From NCBI RefSeq assembly GCF_964656455.1, contig NC_135714.1, positions 63,637,850 through 63,701,849 on the forward strand: DNA of 64,000 bases. Reading direction: 5' to 3'. Positions 48,151 to 59,572 of the stretch are shown in pieces. Numbering within the stretch: position 1 is the stretch's first letter; each line of letters starts with the position of its first letter. Source of the DNA: Halichoerus grypus. Its lineage: Eukaryota > Chordata > Mammalia > Carnivora > Phocidae. The translations under genes were made by a program, and so were the position numbers. Below the pieces are notes generated by a model that was not told where the DNA came from, made no database searches, and worked only from the letters and a program-made list of their open reading frames with translations.

Positions 48151-48694
48151 CCTGGCTTTAAAATCCCAGTTATAGTCACATATAAAGAAAGGACTTTATT
48201 CTTACTAGTTTATTAAAACTTTTGGCAAAGGTGGGCAATTTCACATGTTTAAAAATTCACCACATATTCGGTTACCAAATCCTGGGGATAACTCTTTAAA
48301 ATTGGAGAAAACTTAAAACAATGTAAAAAAAGAAAAAAACACAACTCTGAGTTTCACAGCACACTAGCCCAATATGATTCTCTAGGGTGCATAAGATAAT
48401 TTAAATCTTTATTATTCCCTTCTTAAAAATCTGGATTTGCTAGAAGTAATGCTTGGTGTTTTGTATTATTTGGTTTCATTTTGTTTGTTTAGCAACATCT
48501 TAACTATCTTTATTTTCTAAATATGGGAATTAAAACACAACAACTTTGGAACCTCTGGTCTTTTTCATTCCTCATTACTGTCAATCTCTTTGCAAAATTT
48601 GACCATTGTCTACTCCCTTAACAGACTCCTCTCATTTGACTTCCATGACACTGTATTTCTAGGTTTTCTTTCCCTTTGTGTCTGTTCCTTCTTT
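48151..48694. other. Unassigned sequence
   Basis: No exon or repeat recognised. Confidence 0.45.
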
Positions 48695-49505
48695 TTTTTT
48701 CTTTCAAATTTTTATTTAAGTTCTAGTTAGTTAACATACAGTGCAATATAGGTTTCCAGAGTGAATTCAGTGATTCATCACTTACATATAATACCCAGTG
48801 TTCATCACAAGTGCCCTCTTTAATACCCATCATCCATTTAGGCCATCCCCCACCCACCTCCCTCCATCAATCCTCAGTTTGTTTTCTATTGTTAAGAGTC
48901 TCTTATGGTTTGCTTACCTCTCTCTTTTCCCCCCTCCCATATGTTTTGTTTCTTAAATTCTATGTGTGAGTGAAATCATACAATATTTGTCTTTCTCTAA
49001 CTGACTTATTTTGCTTAGCATAATACACTCTAGCTCCATCCACGTCATTACAAATGGCAAGATTTCATTCTTTTTGATAGCTGGGTAATATTCCATTGTA
49101 TGTATATATACCACCTTTTCTTTATATATTCATCAGTCAATGGTCTTTTGGGCTCTGCATAGTTTGCTGTGGAAATATTGCACTATTGTTGATAGTGCTG
49201 CCATGTACCCCTTTGAATCTGTATTTTTGTATCCTTTGGATGAATACCTAGTAGCACAATTGCTGGTTGTAGGGTAGTTCTATTTTTAACTTTTTGGGGA
49301 ACCTCCCTACTGTTTTCCAGAGTGGCTGCGCCAGTTTGCATTCCGACCAACAGTGCAAGAGGGTTCCCCTTTCTCCACATCCTCACCAACACCTGTTGTT
49401 GCTTGTGTTGTTAATTTTAGCCATTCTGGACAGGTGTGAGGCGCTATCTCATCGTGGTTTTGACTTGTATTTCCCTGACGATGAGTGATGCTGAACATCT
49501 TTTCG
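48695..49505 (-). mobile_element. LINE-1 3' end, 5'-truncated, antisense
   Basis: Poly-T at the left, then reverse complement of the carnivore L1 3' UTR (GTTAACATACAGTGCAATATAGG, CCCAGTGTTCATCACAAGTGCC, CCACCCACCTCCCTCC) and ORF2 end (CTTAGCATAATACACTCTAGCTCCATCCACG, GGTAATATTCCATTGTATG, CCAACAGTGCAAGAGGGTTCCCC, GAGTGATGCTGAACATCTTTTCGTG). Possible short target repeat TTCCTTCTT / CTCCTTCTT at the edges. Frames are broken, including a 100-codon remnant (49,307-49,609). Confidence 0.9.
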
Positions 49506-49684
49506 TGCTCCTTCTTGATTTCCACTGGATCCTCTTCTTCTACTCCCTTACACATGAGTGTTTTTCCAGGTTCCATTCTAAGTTCTCCCATTTTAATGCC
49601 TTCATACATGTCCCATTAGTAATCTCGTTTATTATGTACACATAATTTTCAAAGTCATTTCTTTCATTTAAAAAACAGAGAGAG

Positions 49685-49907
49685 GGCACCTGGGTGGCTC
49701 AGTTGGTTAAGCGACTGCCTTCGGCTCAGGTCATGATCCTGGAGTCCCGGGATCGAGTCCCGCATCGGGCTCCCCGCTCAGCAGGGAGTCTGCTTCTCCC
49801 TCTCCCGCTCCCCCCTCTTGTGCTCTCTCTCTCACTGTCTCTCAAATAAATAAATAAAATCTTTAAAAAAAAAATAAAAATTAAATTTTAAAAAAATAAA
49901 ATAAAAT
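49685..49907 (+). mobile_element. CAN-type SINE A of a double insertion
   Basis: Head GGCACCTGGGTGGCTCAGTT, GATCGAGTCCCGCATC, body CTCTCCCGCTCCCCCC, tail AAATAAATAAATAAAATCTTT plus an irregular A/T-rich extension. Flanked by AAAAAACAGAGAGAG at 49,670-49,684 and 49,908-49,922, the latter shared with the next SINE. Confidence 0.95.
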
Positions 49908-49922
49908 AAAAAACAGAGAGAG

Positions 49923-50121
49923 TGGGTGCCTGGGTGGCTCAGTTGGTTAAGCGACTGCCTTCGGCTCAGGTCATGATCCTGGAGTCTCAGGATCGAGTCC
50001 CACATCGGGCTCCCTGCTCAGCAGGGAGTCTGCTTCTCCCTCTGACCTTCCCCCCTTCTTGTGCTCTCTCTCTCTCGCTCTCAAATAAATAAATCTTAAA
50101 AAAATAAAATAAAAAATAAAT
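49923..50121 (+). mobile_element. CAN-type SINE B of a double insertion
   Basis: Head TGGGTGCCTGGGTGGCTCAG, GATCGAGTCCCACATC, body CTCTGACCTTCCCCCC, short tail. Flanked by AAAAAACAGAGAGAG at 49,908-49,922 and 50,122-50,136. Its body type differs from SINE A, so the pair does not look like a simple tandem duplication. Confidence 0.95.
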
Positions 50122-50149
50122 AAAAAACAGAGAGAGAGAAAGAAAGTGA

Positions 50150-50325
50150 TTTTCTGGTGTCTCTCTCTAAAAGGGCATTACTCCCATCATTAGAACTCAT
50201 CTTCATTATCTCATCTAAACCTCATTATATCCCAAAGGCTCCATCTCCAAGTACCATTACATTTGGGATTAGAGCTTCAATAGATGAATTTTGGAGGGAT
50301 ATCATTCAGTCCATAGCACCATTCC
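50150..50325 (-). mobile_element. MaLR-type LTR piece (MST/MLT1-like), antisense
   Basis: TCTCTAAAAGGGCATTACTCCCATCATTAGAAC, CCCAAAGGCTCCATCTCCAAGTACCATTACATTTGGG and GAGCTTCAATAGATGAATTTTGGAGGGATATCATTCAGTCCATAGCACC follow the reverse complement of an MST/MLT1 LTR 5' half. Old, no internal genes. Confidence 0.75.
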
Positions 50326-50851
50326 TGCTGTTAACCATTCACTAAGGGTTTCCTGGTCCAAGGAATGTTCTTTCCAGCTGAATGTCATGACAGCCCTTTA
50401 GCCTCTGGCTTTCAGCAATCCATCAGATACATAAAGACTGTCTACTAGGGATACCTTGCCCTCCAGACAGGGATCAATTTCAAGTTCTGCCCTTTCCTAA
50501 GGGCTCACTTAGCCTCCTGGAAAAATTCACACTAACCTTCCATCAATGGAAGCCCAGGTTTCTCCTCTTATAATGTTCTTTACTTCTCCACTATCAGGTC
50601 ACCAACTGTCAGACATCTTCAGGTGAAAGTTACGGAGTTATGTTCTTCATCCTCTCCTGCACCACACTGAGAACTCTGAGTAGGTTTCTGAAACTACTTG
50701 GCTTGGAGGCTAGAGAAGGAATCCCCTTCTCAAGAGGTGGTTGGAAAAATACATGGTACACCAGTAACTCTCTTTCTCTATATTTTTTAAACTCCCAATC
50801 TTCAGGAATATATTTTGGGGGCAAAGGTAAAGGATGGTTGACTTGTTTAAG
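50326..50851. other. Unassigned sequence
   Basis: No exon or repeat recognised; frames of 64 and 72 codons overlap on opposite strands. Confidence 0.45.
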
Positions 50852-50864
50852 AAGCTGAAACCCA

Positions 50865-51058
50865 GGGGCGCCTGGGTGGCTCAGTCATTAAGCGTCTGCC
50901 TTCGGCTCAGGTCATGATCCCAGGGTCCTGGGATGGAGCCCCGCATCAGGCTCCCTGCTCAGCAGGAAACCTGCTTCTCCCTCTTCCACTCCCCCTGCTT
51001 GTGTTTCCTCTCTCACTATCTCTCTGTCAAATAAATAAATTAAATCTTTAAAAAAAAA
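50865..51058 (+). mobile_element. CAN-type SINE, well preserved
   Basis: Head GGGGCGCCTGGGTGGCTCAG, GTCATGATCCCAGGGTCC, CCACTCCCCCTGCTTGTG body type, AAATAAATAAATTAAATCTTT tail. Exact 13-bp TSD AAGCTGAAACCCA at 50,852-50,864 and 51,059-51,071. Confidence 0.95.
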
Positions 51059-51159
51059 AAGCTGAAACCCAAATTTTATGGCTGGAATGTAGTTAGTAGA
51101 GAGGAGAGTGACAGATAGTGAAATCAAACAAATAAACAAGATTGAGATCACATAGAGTC

Positions 51160-51535
51160 TTGGAGATTATGGTGAAAATTTGGGTTTTATTCTAAATGTA
51201 GTGGAAAATCATTGAAGGTCATTAAGCAGGGAAGTGATATGAGCAATAGACTGAGATTTACATTTAAAAATGTATCTCTCTCTGTTACATAGAAAATTAT
51301 AAAGGGGAAAGAGTTTCCAAGAACATCAAATATCAGGCTCCCAAGTAATTCAGGTGAGAGATGTAAGTGATTTGGCTTAGAATGATAGCAGTGGAGAAGA
51401 AATAAAGGGGATGAACACAAAATATAGTTTGGAAGAAGAATTGAGAGGATGTGCTAAAGGGCTGCATGTAGAGAGTGAATAAGATGTTAAGAATGACTTA
51501 ATTTGGGAATGAACAACCAGATGGATGGGGTAGTA
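51160..51535 (+). repeat. Ancient interspersed repeat relic
   Basis: GGTTTTATTCTAAATGTAGTGGAAAATCATTGAAGG, AAGCAGGGAAGTGATATGAGCAATAGACTGAGATTTAC, ATTCAGGTGAGAGATG and GAATGACTTAATTTGGG follow the same order as an ancient mammalian repeat also hinted at 5376. Class not assigned. Confidence 0.55.
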
Positions 51536-51554
51536 TTAATTAATATGGAAAAGT

Positions 51555-52510
51555 TTTGTTTTGTTTATTGAAGTTAAATGATGTCAATGTTATATTAGTT
51601 TCAGGTATACAACACAGTGACTTGGCATTCTATACATTACTCCATGCTCACAATGATAAGTGATTACCATATGTCACCACAGAAGTTATCACAAAATTAT
51701 TGATGATAATCCCTATTCTGTACTTCTCATCCCAGTAATTAATTATTTTATAACTGGAATTTTATATCTCCTAATCCCCTTCACTTATTGTGCCTATCCT
51801 CTCAACTCTCTCCCTTCTGGCAACCACCAGTTTGTTCTCTTTATTTATGATTCTGTTTCTGTTTGTTTGTTCATTTGTTTTGGTTTTTAGATTCTATACA
51901 TAAGTGAAATCATATGGTATGGGTTTTTCTGTGTCTGACTTATTTCACTTAGCATAATACCCTCAAGGTCCATCCATGTTGCTGTAAATGGCAAAATTTT
52001 TATGGCTGACTAATATTCCACCTATATATCATATCTTTATCCATTCATCTGTCAATGAACACTTGAGTTACTTCCATATCTCAGCTATTCTAAATAATGC
52101 AGCAATAAACACAGGGGTGCATATCTTTTTGAATTAGTGTTTTCATTTTCTTTGGGTAAATACTCAGGAGTGGAATTACTACATTGTATGGTTTTTCTAC
52201 TTTTAACTTTTTGAGGAAACTCCTTACTCTTTTCCACAGTGATTGCACCAATTTACATTCCTACCAACAGTGCACAGGGTTACCTTTTCTCCACATCCTC
52301 ACCAATACTTGTTATTTCTTGTCTTTTTGATACTAGCCTTTCTGACAGGTATAAAGTAATATTTCAATATGGTTTTAATTTGCAGTTTCCTTATGATTAG
52401 TGGTGTTGAGCATATTTTCTTGTTTCTGTTGGTCATTTGCATGTGTTCTTTGGAAAAATGTCTATTCAGGTCCTCTGCCCATTTTTTAAATCAGATTATT
52501 TGTGGGGTTT
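51555..52510 (-). mobile_element. Old LINE-1 3' part, antisense
   Basis: Reverse complement of an older L1: TTAGTTTCAGGTATACAACACAGTG, CATTACTCCATGCTCACAATG, CTTATTTCACTTAGCATAATACCCTCAAGGTCCATCCATG, GGGTAAATACTCAGGAGTGG, CCTACCAACAGTGCACAGGG and CTATTCAGGTCCTCTGCCCATTTTT. More diverged than the copy at 48,695. Confidence 0.88.
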
Positions 52511-52624
52511 TTTTTTTTTTTTTGGTATGATAATTTTCAGATTCAAGCACGAATTGCAAGTTAAGTTCATTATGTCCTGGAGATAACTGGTTATGAACTA
52601 GATAGAAAACAAGTGTGTCCTATA

Positions 52625-52745
52625 ATTCTGGCACTTACCAGAGTTACGGCTTTGGGAAAGTCATTTAAATCATAGAGCTCCAGTTGTCCGATTTAAAGAG
52701 TGGAGAAGTAGAGAGATTAGAGTTCTTAATGGTTTTCTCTAAATT
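52625..52745 (+). repeat. Possible MIR relic
   Basis: CTGGCACTTACCAGAGTTACGGCTTTGGGAAAGTCATTTAAATC fits the MIR core; the rest is decayed. Confidence 0.45.
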
Positions 52746-54089
52746 TTATGATTTTCTTTGTTTCGACTCTACCCATGGATGGAATCCACTGCAAAATGGA
52801 TTAAGATCTTCACTTAAATAAAGTCTGTGCATAATTCTCCTCATACCCAACTTTTAAGGAACTTGAAATCATAAGGAATAATAGTTACTTTTTTGTTATT
52901 TTTGCAGATGGATACCAAAGCTCCAATATAACTCTTACTGTAAATCTGTCTAAATAGCATGCTGGCAAGCTAGAGGGCAAGCTATTTAGGAAAATGTTTA
53001 CTTCAGTTGAGTCTGAGATAATTTACTTTGTCTAACATGCATTTGTAAGGTATCTTTTAAGATAATATACAGTTTCAATATATTTAGTTTAAAATTGATC
53101 ATTTTCAAACTATTAGAAATCTCACATTCAGGGGATATTTCTTTGGATCTTAAGTTTGCATACGAATTTTTATTTGGCTGAAGACATATACAAAGTGTAA
53201 TTTAAAGTGGGACTGTCATACGATCAGAACGTTGTAAACTATTACACATTTTTTCCCTTTTCAAGTATGTCAAAGATAAACTTCACTGAGGAAAATAAAC
53301 ATCATCTCTTGGTTATGATGAGACATTTTGGGCACTGAGACCCCAGCCTTCTGAAGACCTTACTTCTAACGAACTGCAGGCAGTAAAACTGTTCCCTCCT
53401 TCTGATTAGCAATGGGATCTTTTACCTAGAGATTTCAGAACAAAAGGTAAGAAAGACAGTTAATTATAGCCCAGACCTCACATGCAGAGTTAATGAATTT
53501 TAATGCACATCAATTAATAACTAATTGGGTTTTTGCCTGACTCTAGATAGAGGTTTTGGGGGATGAGAAGAAAAGAGGCCCCATTTTAATTGAAATACAA
53601 CAGTCATTTCTGCTATGGCTTTGTGTCCCTGGCTCTCCTTGTCTTTAAGTCAAAATCAAGAATTAAAAAAAAAAATCTGATGATTCTTAAGAGGTGCAGA
53701 GGACTTTTTACACAGTGTAAATACAAAACTCCTTATAACTCTATATAGAGCAATGATGTTTCAAAACATTTTTATGTGATGTGTAGGCAAAGTGGATATT
53801 ATATTTTTAATTTTAAATAAATAAAAGGTGAAAAAGAAAATAAAGAAAAGATAGAAAAAGAGAAGGTAGAAGGGCTTAGGTTTAAAAGTCTTGATTTCAT
53901 TTCTTAGCCAGTGAAATTGAAACAGATAATAAGACTCTGAGTCTTATGAATCCAACTCTAGTACCTTCTCAGCACAGTGTAAAACACCATCCAACTTCAA
54001 AACACCGTTAAAGAAAAACAAAGACATACAATCAAGCTATAGTAATCATCTTTGTTGGTACTGGCTTAAGGATGGACAAATGTATTAAT
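52746..54089. other. Unassigned gene-free sequence
   Basis: No exon, RNA gene or repeat recognised. Confidence 0.45.
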
Positions 54090-54830
54090 GGAAAGAATAA
54101 TTAATGGAGTAGAGCAGTAGAAACACATAAATGTGGCCAACTGATTTTCAACAAAGGGATCAACATAATTCAATGGGAGAAGGAATAGACTTTTCAGCCA
54201 ATGGTGCTAGAAACAACTACATAAATATTTAGGGGAAAAAGTTGAACCTTGACTCCTACATTGTACCACACACAAAAATTGATTTGAGTTGGATCACAGA
54301 GTTGAAAACATGAAATCTAAAATCACGAAGCTCCTACAAGAAAAAATAAGAGAACTTTTTGTTATTGGAGTAGGCAATGATATTTTTTAAAGAAAAAGGA
54401 AAACAACAACCATACAAAATTGATAAATTGAACTTCACAAAAATAAAAAATTTCTTTATCAAAAGACACAATTAAAAAATAAAAAGGCAAGCCACATCTA
54501 AGGAGAAAATATTTTCAATGAATCTGTATGACAGACTTGTATCCAAAATATGTAACGAGCTCTTACAAATCAATAATAAATAGACTAACAACCCAATTAG
54601 GCAATATGTAAAAAATCTTGAGCATAAACTCTTTCAACTACACTCCAAGTATGCAAATGGCTGACAACCACATAAAAAGATGTTCAATATCATTCGCCAT
54701 CAGAAAAATGCAACTGAAAAAAAAAAAGAAAAATGCAACTGAAAAGGTCAATGAGATACTACTATACCACCACTAGAATAAATAAACTAAAAACATTGAT
54801 AAATTTCCTGTGTCATTCCAGTGATATAGA
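54090..54830 (+). mobile_element. Old LINE-1 ORF2 fragment
   Basis: Sense: GGAGTAGAGCAGTAGAAACACATAAATGTGGCCAACTGATTTTCAACAAAGG, TGGTGCTAGAAACAAC, AAATTGAACTTCACAAAAATAAAAA, CCAAAATATGTAACGAGCTCTTACAAATCAATAATAA and AAATGCAACTGAAAA. A local duplication GAAAAATGCAACTGAAAA occurs at about 54,703-54,721 and 54,728-54,746. Frames broken. Confidence 0.85.
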
Positions 54831-55779
54831 GAGCAGTAAAGATCATTAATCTCACCCTTAAAATAAAAAAAAGAAGATTTACCAAACTGGAAATTAATGA
54901 CTTTTTTAAAAATCTATCAGAAAAAGTTCACTTCAGGGCAGGAATTTTATGGATAAAAAAGAACCAAGCATTTGCACACCTGGGTCAAATGCCGCCAGAT
55001 ACCATACAAGCCAGTAATAAGAGTCAGCTAAATTTTTTAATGAATTACTAAGGGCCAAATATATATTGATGGAAGAGTATTAAGTCATTTGTGGCTGTAT
55101 ATATAGAGGGGTCTGCACCCCCTAATATATTTTCCTCCATGAATCACTCCAGGTACGCACAGACAAGATTGTGTAGAATTCTGAGAAAATTTCCCTCATG
55201 ACACTTGTTGGGGGAGGGGAAGAGCAGCACTGCCAAAACTCCACCCAAAGCCATCTCCCCTAACTCCTCTATTAGAAAGATAGTCTGCAGGGATGAGAGC
55301 CACAAAACTCTTCTTAGGGCATGGTTGGAAATCCATCCAAGCTACAGAAAAGAAACAGGGAAAATAAAGTTCTACCTCTGGGGAAGAAGCAGGAACATGC
55401 ACTAAGGAAAGCACCCTAGCTGGAGCAAGGAAGGGCAAGAGTACTTGTGAAGGCCATAACACTCTGAGACCCAGGTTTGCCCTGCCTAAGGATAAGGCTT
55501 AAATCAGAACATCAGAGAACATTTCCTCCTTCCCCACCTCCCACCACTGTGCAAACAGCATCTGGTAATTATAACAATGGGATGCAGCTGGAGGGCTATA
55601 TTCTCTCTGGGGAGAAAATAGTGAGAAAAAGAGCTTTGGGATTCTCCACACTCTCTTAAGTGGAGGAGTTCGAAGCCTGTGCAACAAACTGCAAACCCAG
55701 CCTAACTCCTGAGCATATTACAGTCCTCCCCCACTAAAAGCCTAGCATAAGAATAGGCATACACATATCCATGTATAAA
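54831..55779. other. Unassigned sequence upstream of the HAL1-like element
   Basis: Bases 55,080-55,700 are richer in G and C and lead directly into the L1-ORF1-like sequence, so they may be a 5' leader of that element. Frames of 60-88 codons on both strands overlap and show no domain. Confidence 0.4.
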
Positions 55780-56080
55780 AAATTAATACCTCAGTCTCTA
55801 CTGTTCTATACAATAGGTCCAGTTTTTGACAAAAAATTACCAAGCAAGTGATGATGCAAAAAAAGCAGAATTTTGAGAAGACAAAGCAATCATCAGAACC
55901 ACACTCAGATATGACATGGATGTTGGAAATACCAAAGAATTTAAAATAACTATAATTAATATGTTAAAGGCTCTTAATGAAAAAGTGGACCACATAAAAA
56001 TCGGAAAGATATTTTCATGAGAGAAATAGAAACTATAAAAATCAAATGGAAATGCTAGAAATATGAAACATAAGAACAGA

Positions 56081-56273
56081 GGGGCACCAGGGTGGCTCAG
56101 TCGGTCCAGCATCTGTCTGCCTTTGGCTCAGGTCATGATCTCGGGTCCTGGGATCCAGCTGGGCATCAGGCTCCACATTCAGAGGGGGGTCTACTTGTTC
56201 CTCTTCCCCTCCTCCTGCTCGGCTCTCTCTCCCTCTCTGTCTCTCAAATAAATAAAATTAAAAAAACAAAACA
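56081..56273 (+). mobile_element. CAN-type SINE, somewhat diverged
   Basis: Head GGGGCACCAGGGTGGCTCAGT, GGTCATGATCTCGGGTCC, AAATAAATAAAATT tail. TSD AAACATAAGAACAGA at 56,066-56,080 against AAACACAAGAACAGA at 56,274-56,288. Confidence 0.92.
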
Positions 56274-57033
56274 AAACACAAGAACAGAGATGAAAACTAC
56301 CTTCAACCGACTCCACACACTTTATACAACCAAGTAAAGATCCATGAACTCACAGATAAATCAATAAGAAGTACCCAACTTGAAACACAAAGAGAAAAAG
56401 TGAAAAAAAGAAGGAACATCCATGAGCTGTGGGACGATATCAAACAATCTAACATATGAATAATTAGAATCCTGGAAGAAGAGAGCAAACAGCCTCAAGT
56501 ATTACTTAAAAAAAACAATGACTGAGATTTTCCAAAATCAATGACAAGACACCAAACTACAGAGTTAAGAAGCTCAGAGAAGCATGGGACTGGGGAGGAG
56601 GGAAGGAAACAACTCTACATATCATATTCAAATTGCTCAAATCCAAAGATGAAGACAATCTTGAAATCAGGGGAAAGAGACACACTGCTTACAGAAAAAC
56701 AATAAGAATTACAGTAGACTTCTCATCAGACACCCCGCAAGGTGTACAGTAGAGTGATATCTTTCAAGTACTGGAAGAAAAAAGAAAGAGTGCCAATCTA
56801 AAACTCTATACCCAGTAAAGTATCATCCACAAATGAAAGAGAAATAAATATTTTCTCAAACAAAGAAAAATGAGTAAATTTATTGCTAGCAGACTATCTG
56901 GAAAAGAAATGTTTAAGGGAGTTCTTCAGGCAGAAAGAATGGAAGAAATTTAGATTTACACAGATATGAAGAGCATTGGAAAAGGAATAAATTAAGGTAG
57001 TTAAATTTGTGTTTTTCTTAATTTTAACTTTTT

Positions 57034-57240
57034 TAAAAAAAGATTTTATTGATTTGACAAAGACAGAGCAGGCATGTGCACGTGTGCAAACCAAGCAGGG
57101 GGAGGAGGAGGGGAGGGGGGAGAGGGAAAGCAGACTCTGCAGGGAGCCGGACTCTGGGCTCAGTCCCAGGATCCCAGGATCATGACCTGAGCCAAAGGCA
57201 GACACTTAACCCACTGAGCCACCCAGGTGCCCCTTTTATA
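57034..57240 (-). mobile_element. CAN-type SINE, antisense
   Basis: AAAGATTTTATTGATTTGAC, G-rich purine body, GGCTCAGTCCCAGGATCCC and end CTGAGCCACCCAGGTGCCCC at 57,234. TSD TTAATTTTAACTTTTT at 57,018-57,033 and 57,241-57,256. Confidence 0.92.
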
Positions 57241-57605
57241 TTAATTTTAACTTTTTAATGGTAATTGACCAGAGCAAAAGATGGTAACGGTGTATTGTGT
57301 GTTTACAGCATACGTAAAAGTTAAAATACATAACACAGTATGACAAAAGATGAGGGGAAGGAATTCTAAATACACTGGTATAAGATCCTAATGACGTGTA
57401 AGATGCTATAGTATTATCTGAACATAACCCTCCACCCACCCACACACACACACATCTATATAGGAGAAATCCAAGGTAACTACCAATTTTTATAAATATA
57501 CAAGTAATAAGTCAGTAAAGAAGATAAAGTGGAATCATAAAAAAACTCAAGCCCAGAGAAGGCAAAAAAATTAAAGAGAATTTGAAATAAAGAATAAATG
57601 GAACT

Positions 57606-57806
57606 GGGCGCCTGGGTGGCTCAGTCGTTAAGCGTCTGCCTTCGGCTCAGGTCATGATCCCAGGATCCTGGGATCGAGTCCCACATCGGGCTCCCTGCTC
57701 GGCGGGAAGCCTGCTTCTCCCTCTCCCACTCCCCCTGCTTGTGTTCCCTCTCTCGCTGTGTCTCTCTCTGTCAAATAAATAAATAAAATCTTTAAAAAAA
57801 AAAAAA
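57606..57806 (+). mobile_element. CAN-type SINE, the best preserved copy
   Basis: Near-canonical head GGGCGCCTGGGTGGCTCAGT, GGATCGAGTCCCACATCGGG, GGCGGGAAGCCTGCTTC, CCACTCCCCCTGCTTGTG, AAATAAATAAATAAAATCTTT and a pure poly-A. Exact 17-bp TSD AAAGAATAAATGGAACT at 57,589-57,605 and 57,807-57,823. Likely among the youngest insertions in the window. Confidence 0.97.
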
Positions 57807-57823
57807 AAAGAATAAATGGAACT

Positions 57824-59005
57824 AATAGAAAAAGAGCTAGCTGGATAAATTTTAATCAAACCATATCAACGATCACTTTAAATATATATTTAGAAAAGAA
57901 GGAAGATATACATAAATGTCTTCAGAATCTATTAAAAATTGAACATTTTTGATGACTGCCAACATTTATGGTTACAGCAGATTCTGTTTCTTCGTATGAT
58001 TGTTTTTTCACAGGGCACTGTGTGATGGATGTTAATTGTCGTTTTAAAATTTCTTTTTATTTTGGCTGTTCATTTGATCATATGACACTTGATAACTTTC
58101 TTTTTGTAGTATCGATAGGGTACTGCTACACATATTAAGAATGGATGACTTCCCAAAGTGCAGCATGTCTAACTTCTTGGCTAGCTTCCCACGTGGAAAA
58201 ATAAGTGTTCATAATTATCTAAAGGAGAATGTTTGCATATTATTCCTTAAGCATATAATTATCTCTTATATTCCGGGAAGCATCTTATGTGTAGGCCTAC
58301 AGCATACTGTATGTTTTCTTTAAAAGGCGAAGTAGCTAAAAATGAACGTGTGGAAAATGTGACAGTCATACCATGCTAGCTGTATTTGTTACTATGCCAC
58401 TATACGATTTAAAAGCCACTAATGCAAAAGGAAAGTGCACGGTACTTGCTGGGTGTTTCTAATTGGCACAATTTGCTAATATAGTCCTTGACGCCAGAAT
58501 TCTGTTGTTCACATATCTGATTTAATATAATTAAATGGCAGGCATTTTTTCCTTGCCATTTTGGAACATCGGAACAAACAGAAAGAAAGGCTATGCCCAT
58601 GAATACTAATTAATAGCAGTTCTTGCTAAATATAAATTGCCTTCCTCCAAAGGCAAGTATGATAAAGCCACTATTTCAAATGAATGCATGAAAAAAAATC
58701 CATTTCATAGAATAGAATTGTATCAAGATTTTCACTGGTTCTCTCCGTCAGCCCTGGAGAACAGCAGCTTGAGCTCTGGAAATGCGATTAAACAAAACCT
58801 TTTCTCATCCTTTGCCAAATTCCACTCCTAAGAATCAATATCCAGGCTGACTTTTAAAGACTGGGAAGCTGCTCAAGGAAGCAGGTGAAATCTGAGCTCG
58901 AGGCTGAGACACACCAGCCCCCCCCACATACACAGCTGCCTTTTCCTCTGTCACTTCTCCTCACTCCTTTGCTCACCCAAACCCACTGGTAACAAGACTC
59001 CCAGC
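57824..59005. other. Unassigned gene-free sequence
   Basis: No exon, RNA gene or repeat recognised. Frames of 60-64 codons at 58,141, 58,409 and 58,637 show no domain. Confidence 0.45.
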
Positions 59006-59014
59006 ATGGCCCTG

Positions 59015-59170
59015 AATTCACTCATTCATCCATTCATCCATTCACCCATCCTCCAAAGATGTATTGAACATCTACCAGGTGTCAAAGACCATATGAGATA
59101 CTGGGAACAAAATACTAACTACGATACCCCGTGCCTTCAGGAAGTGTGTAGTCTAGTGAGGAGAAGTAAA
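59015..59170 (+). repeat. Ancient repeat relic with (CATTCATC)n start
   Basis: CATTCATCCATTCATCCATTCACCCATC tandem start, then GTATTGAACATCTACCAGGTGTCAAAG and CTTCAGGAAGTGTGTAGTCTAGTG: same ancient phrase as at 34,530. Confidence 0.6.
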
Positions 59171-59504
59171 TCACCTATAACAACACAAGAGTGAAAAGTG
59201 CCCTCCCGGGGTGCTCTGAGCAAGCTTAGATGCTTAGGGAAAGCTTCCATTCAGAAATAAAGTCTGGGAGTCCCTTAAATGTAGCAGGGGAGGAGAGCAT
59301 TTTGGGCAGACACCTAGAAGTGTGGGAGGTGTCACCCACACCACTGTTAGTGATGTTGTCATGTAATAAGTTTGTAAATGGATGTGAAAAGTCAGGAGTC
59401 ACGGGAAACAATAATACTCCCTCCTCCTCTCAAAAACATCTAGGTAATTTCTATCTATATAATTGCATAAGTCCTCTGTAACCTGTGTCTTAAGAATTGG
59501 CTTC

Positions 59505-59572
59505 TTCAAAAAAAAGAAAGAAAGAAAGAAAAAAGAAAAAAAGAAAGAAAGGAAAAAAAAAAGAAAAAACAA
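59505..59572. repeat. (GAAA)n purine tract
   Basis: Impure GAAA/GAAAA repeat, all purine for more than 60 bp apart from isolated breaks. It produces a lysine-rich spurious frame. Confidence 0.92.

Larger units (their letters stand above)
55780..57440 (+). mobile_element. L1 ORF1-region / HAL1-like element
   Basis: Sense order: CAGTTTTTGACAAAAAATTACCAAGC, GAATTTAAAATAACTATAATTAATATG, GAGATAGAAACTATAAAAATCAAATGG-like text (56,020-56,055), GAGCTGTGGGACGATATCAAACAATCTAACATA, CTTCTCATCAGACACC, AACTCTATACCCAGTAAAG, GTTCTTCAGGCAGAAAGAATGG, then 3' text without ORF2. Presence of ORF1 text without ORF2 suggests HAL1 (half-L1), but truncation of an old L1 would look alike. SINEs interrupt it at 56,081 and 57,034. 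Confidence 0.72.
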
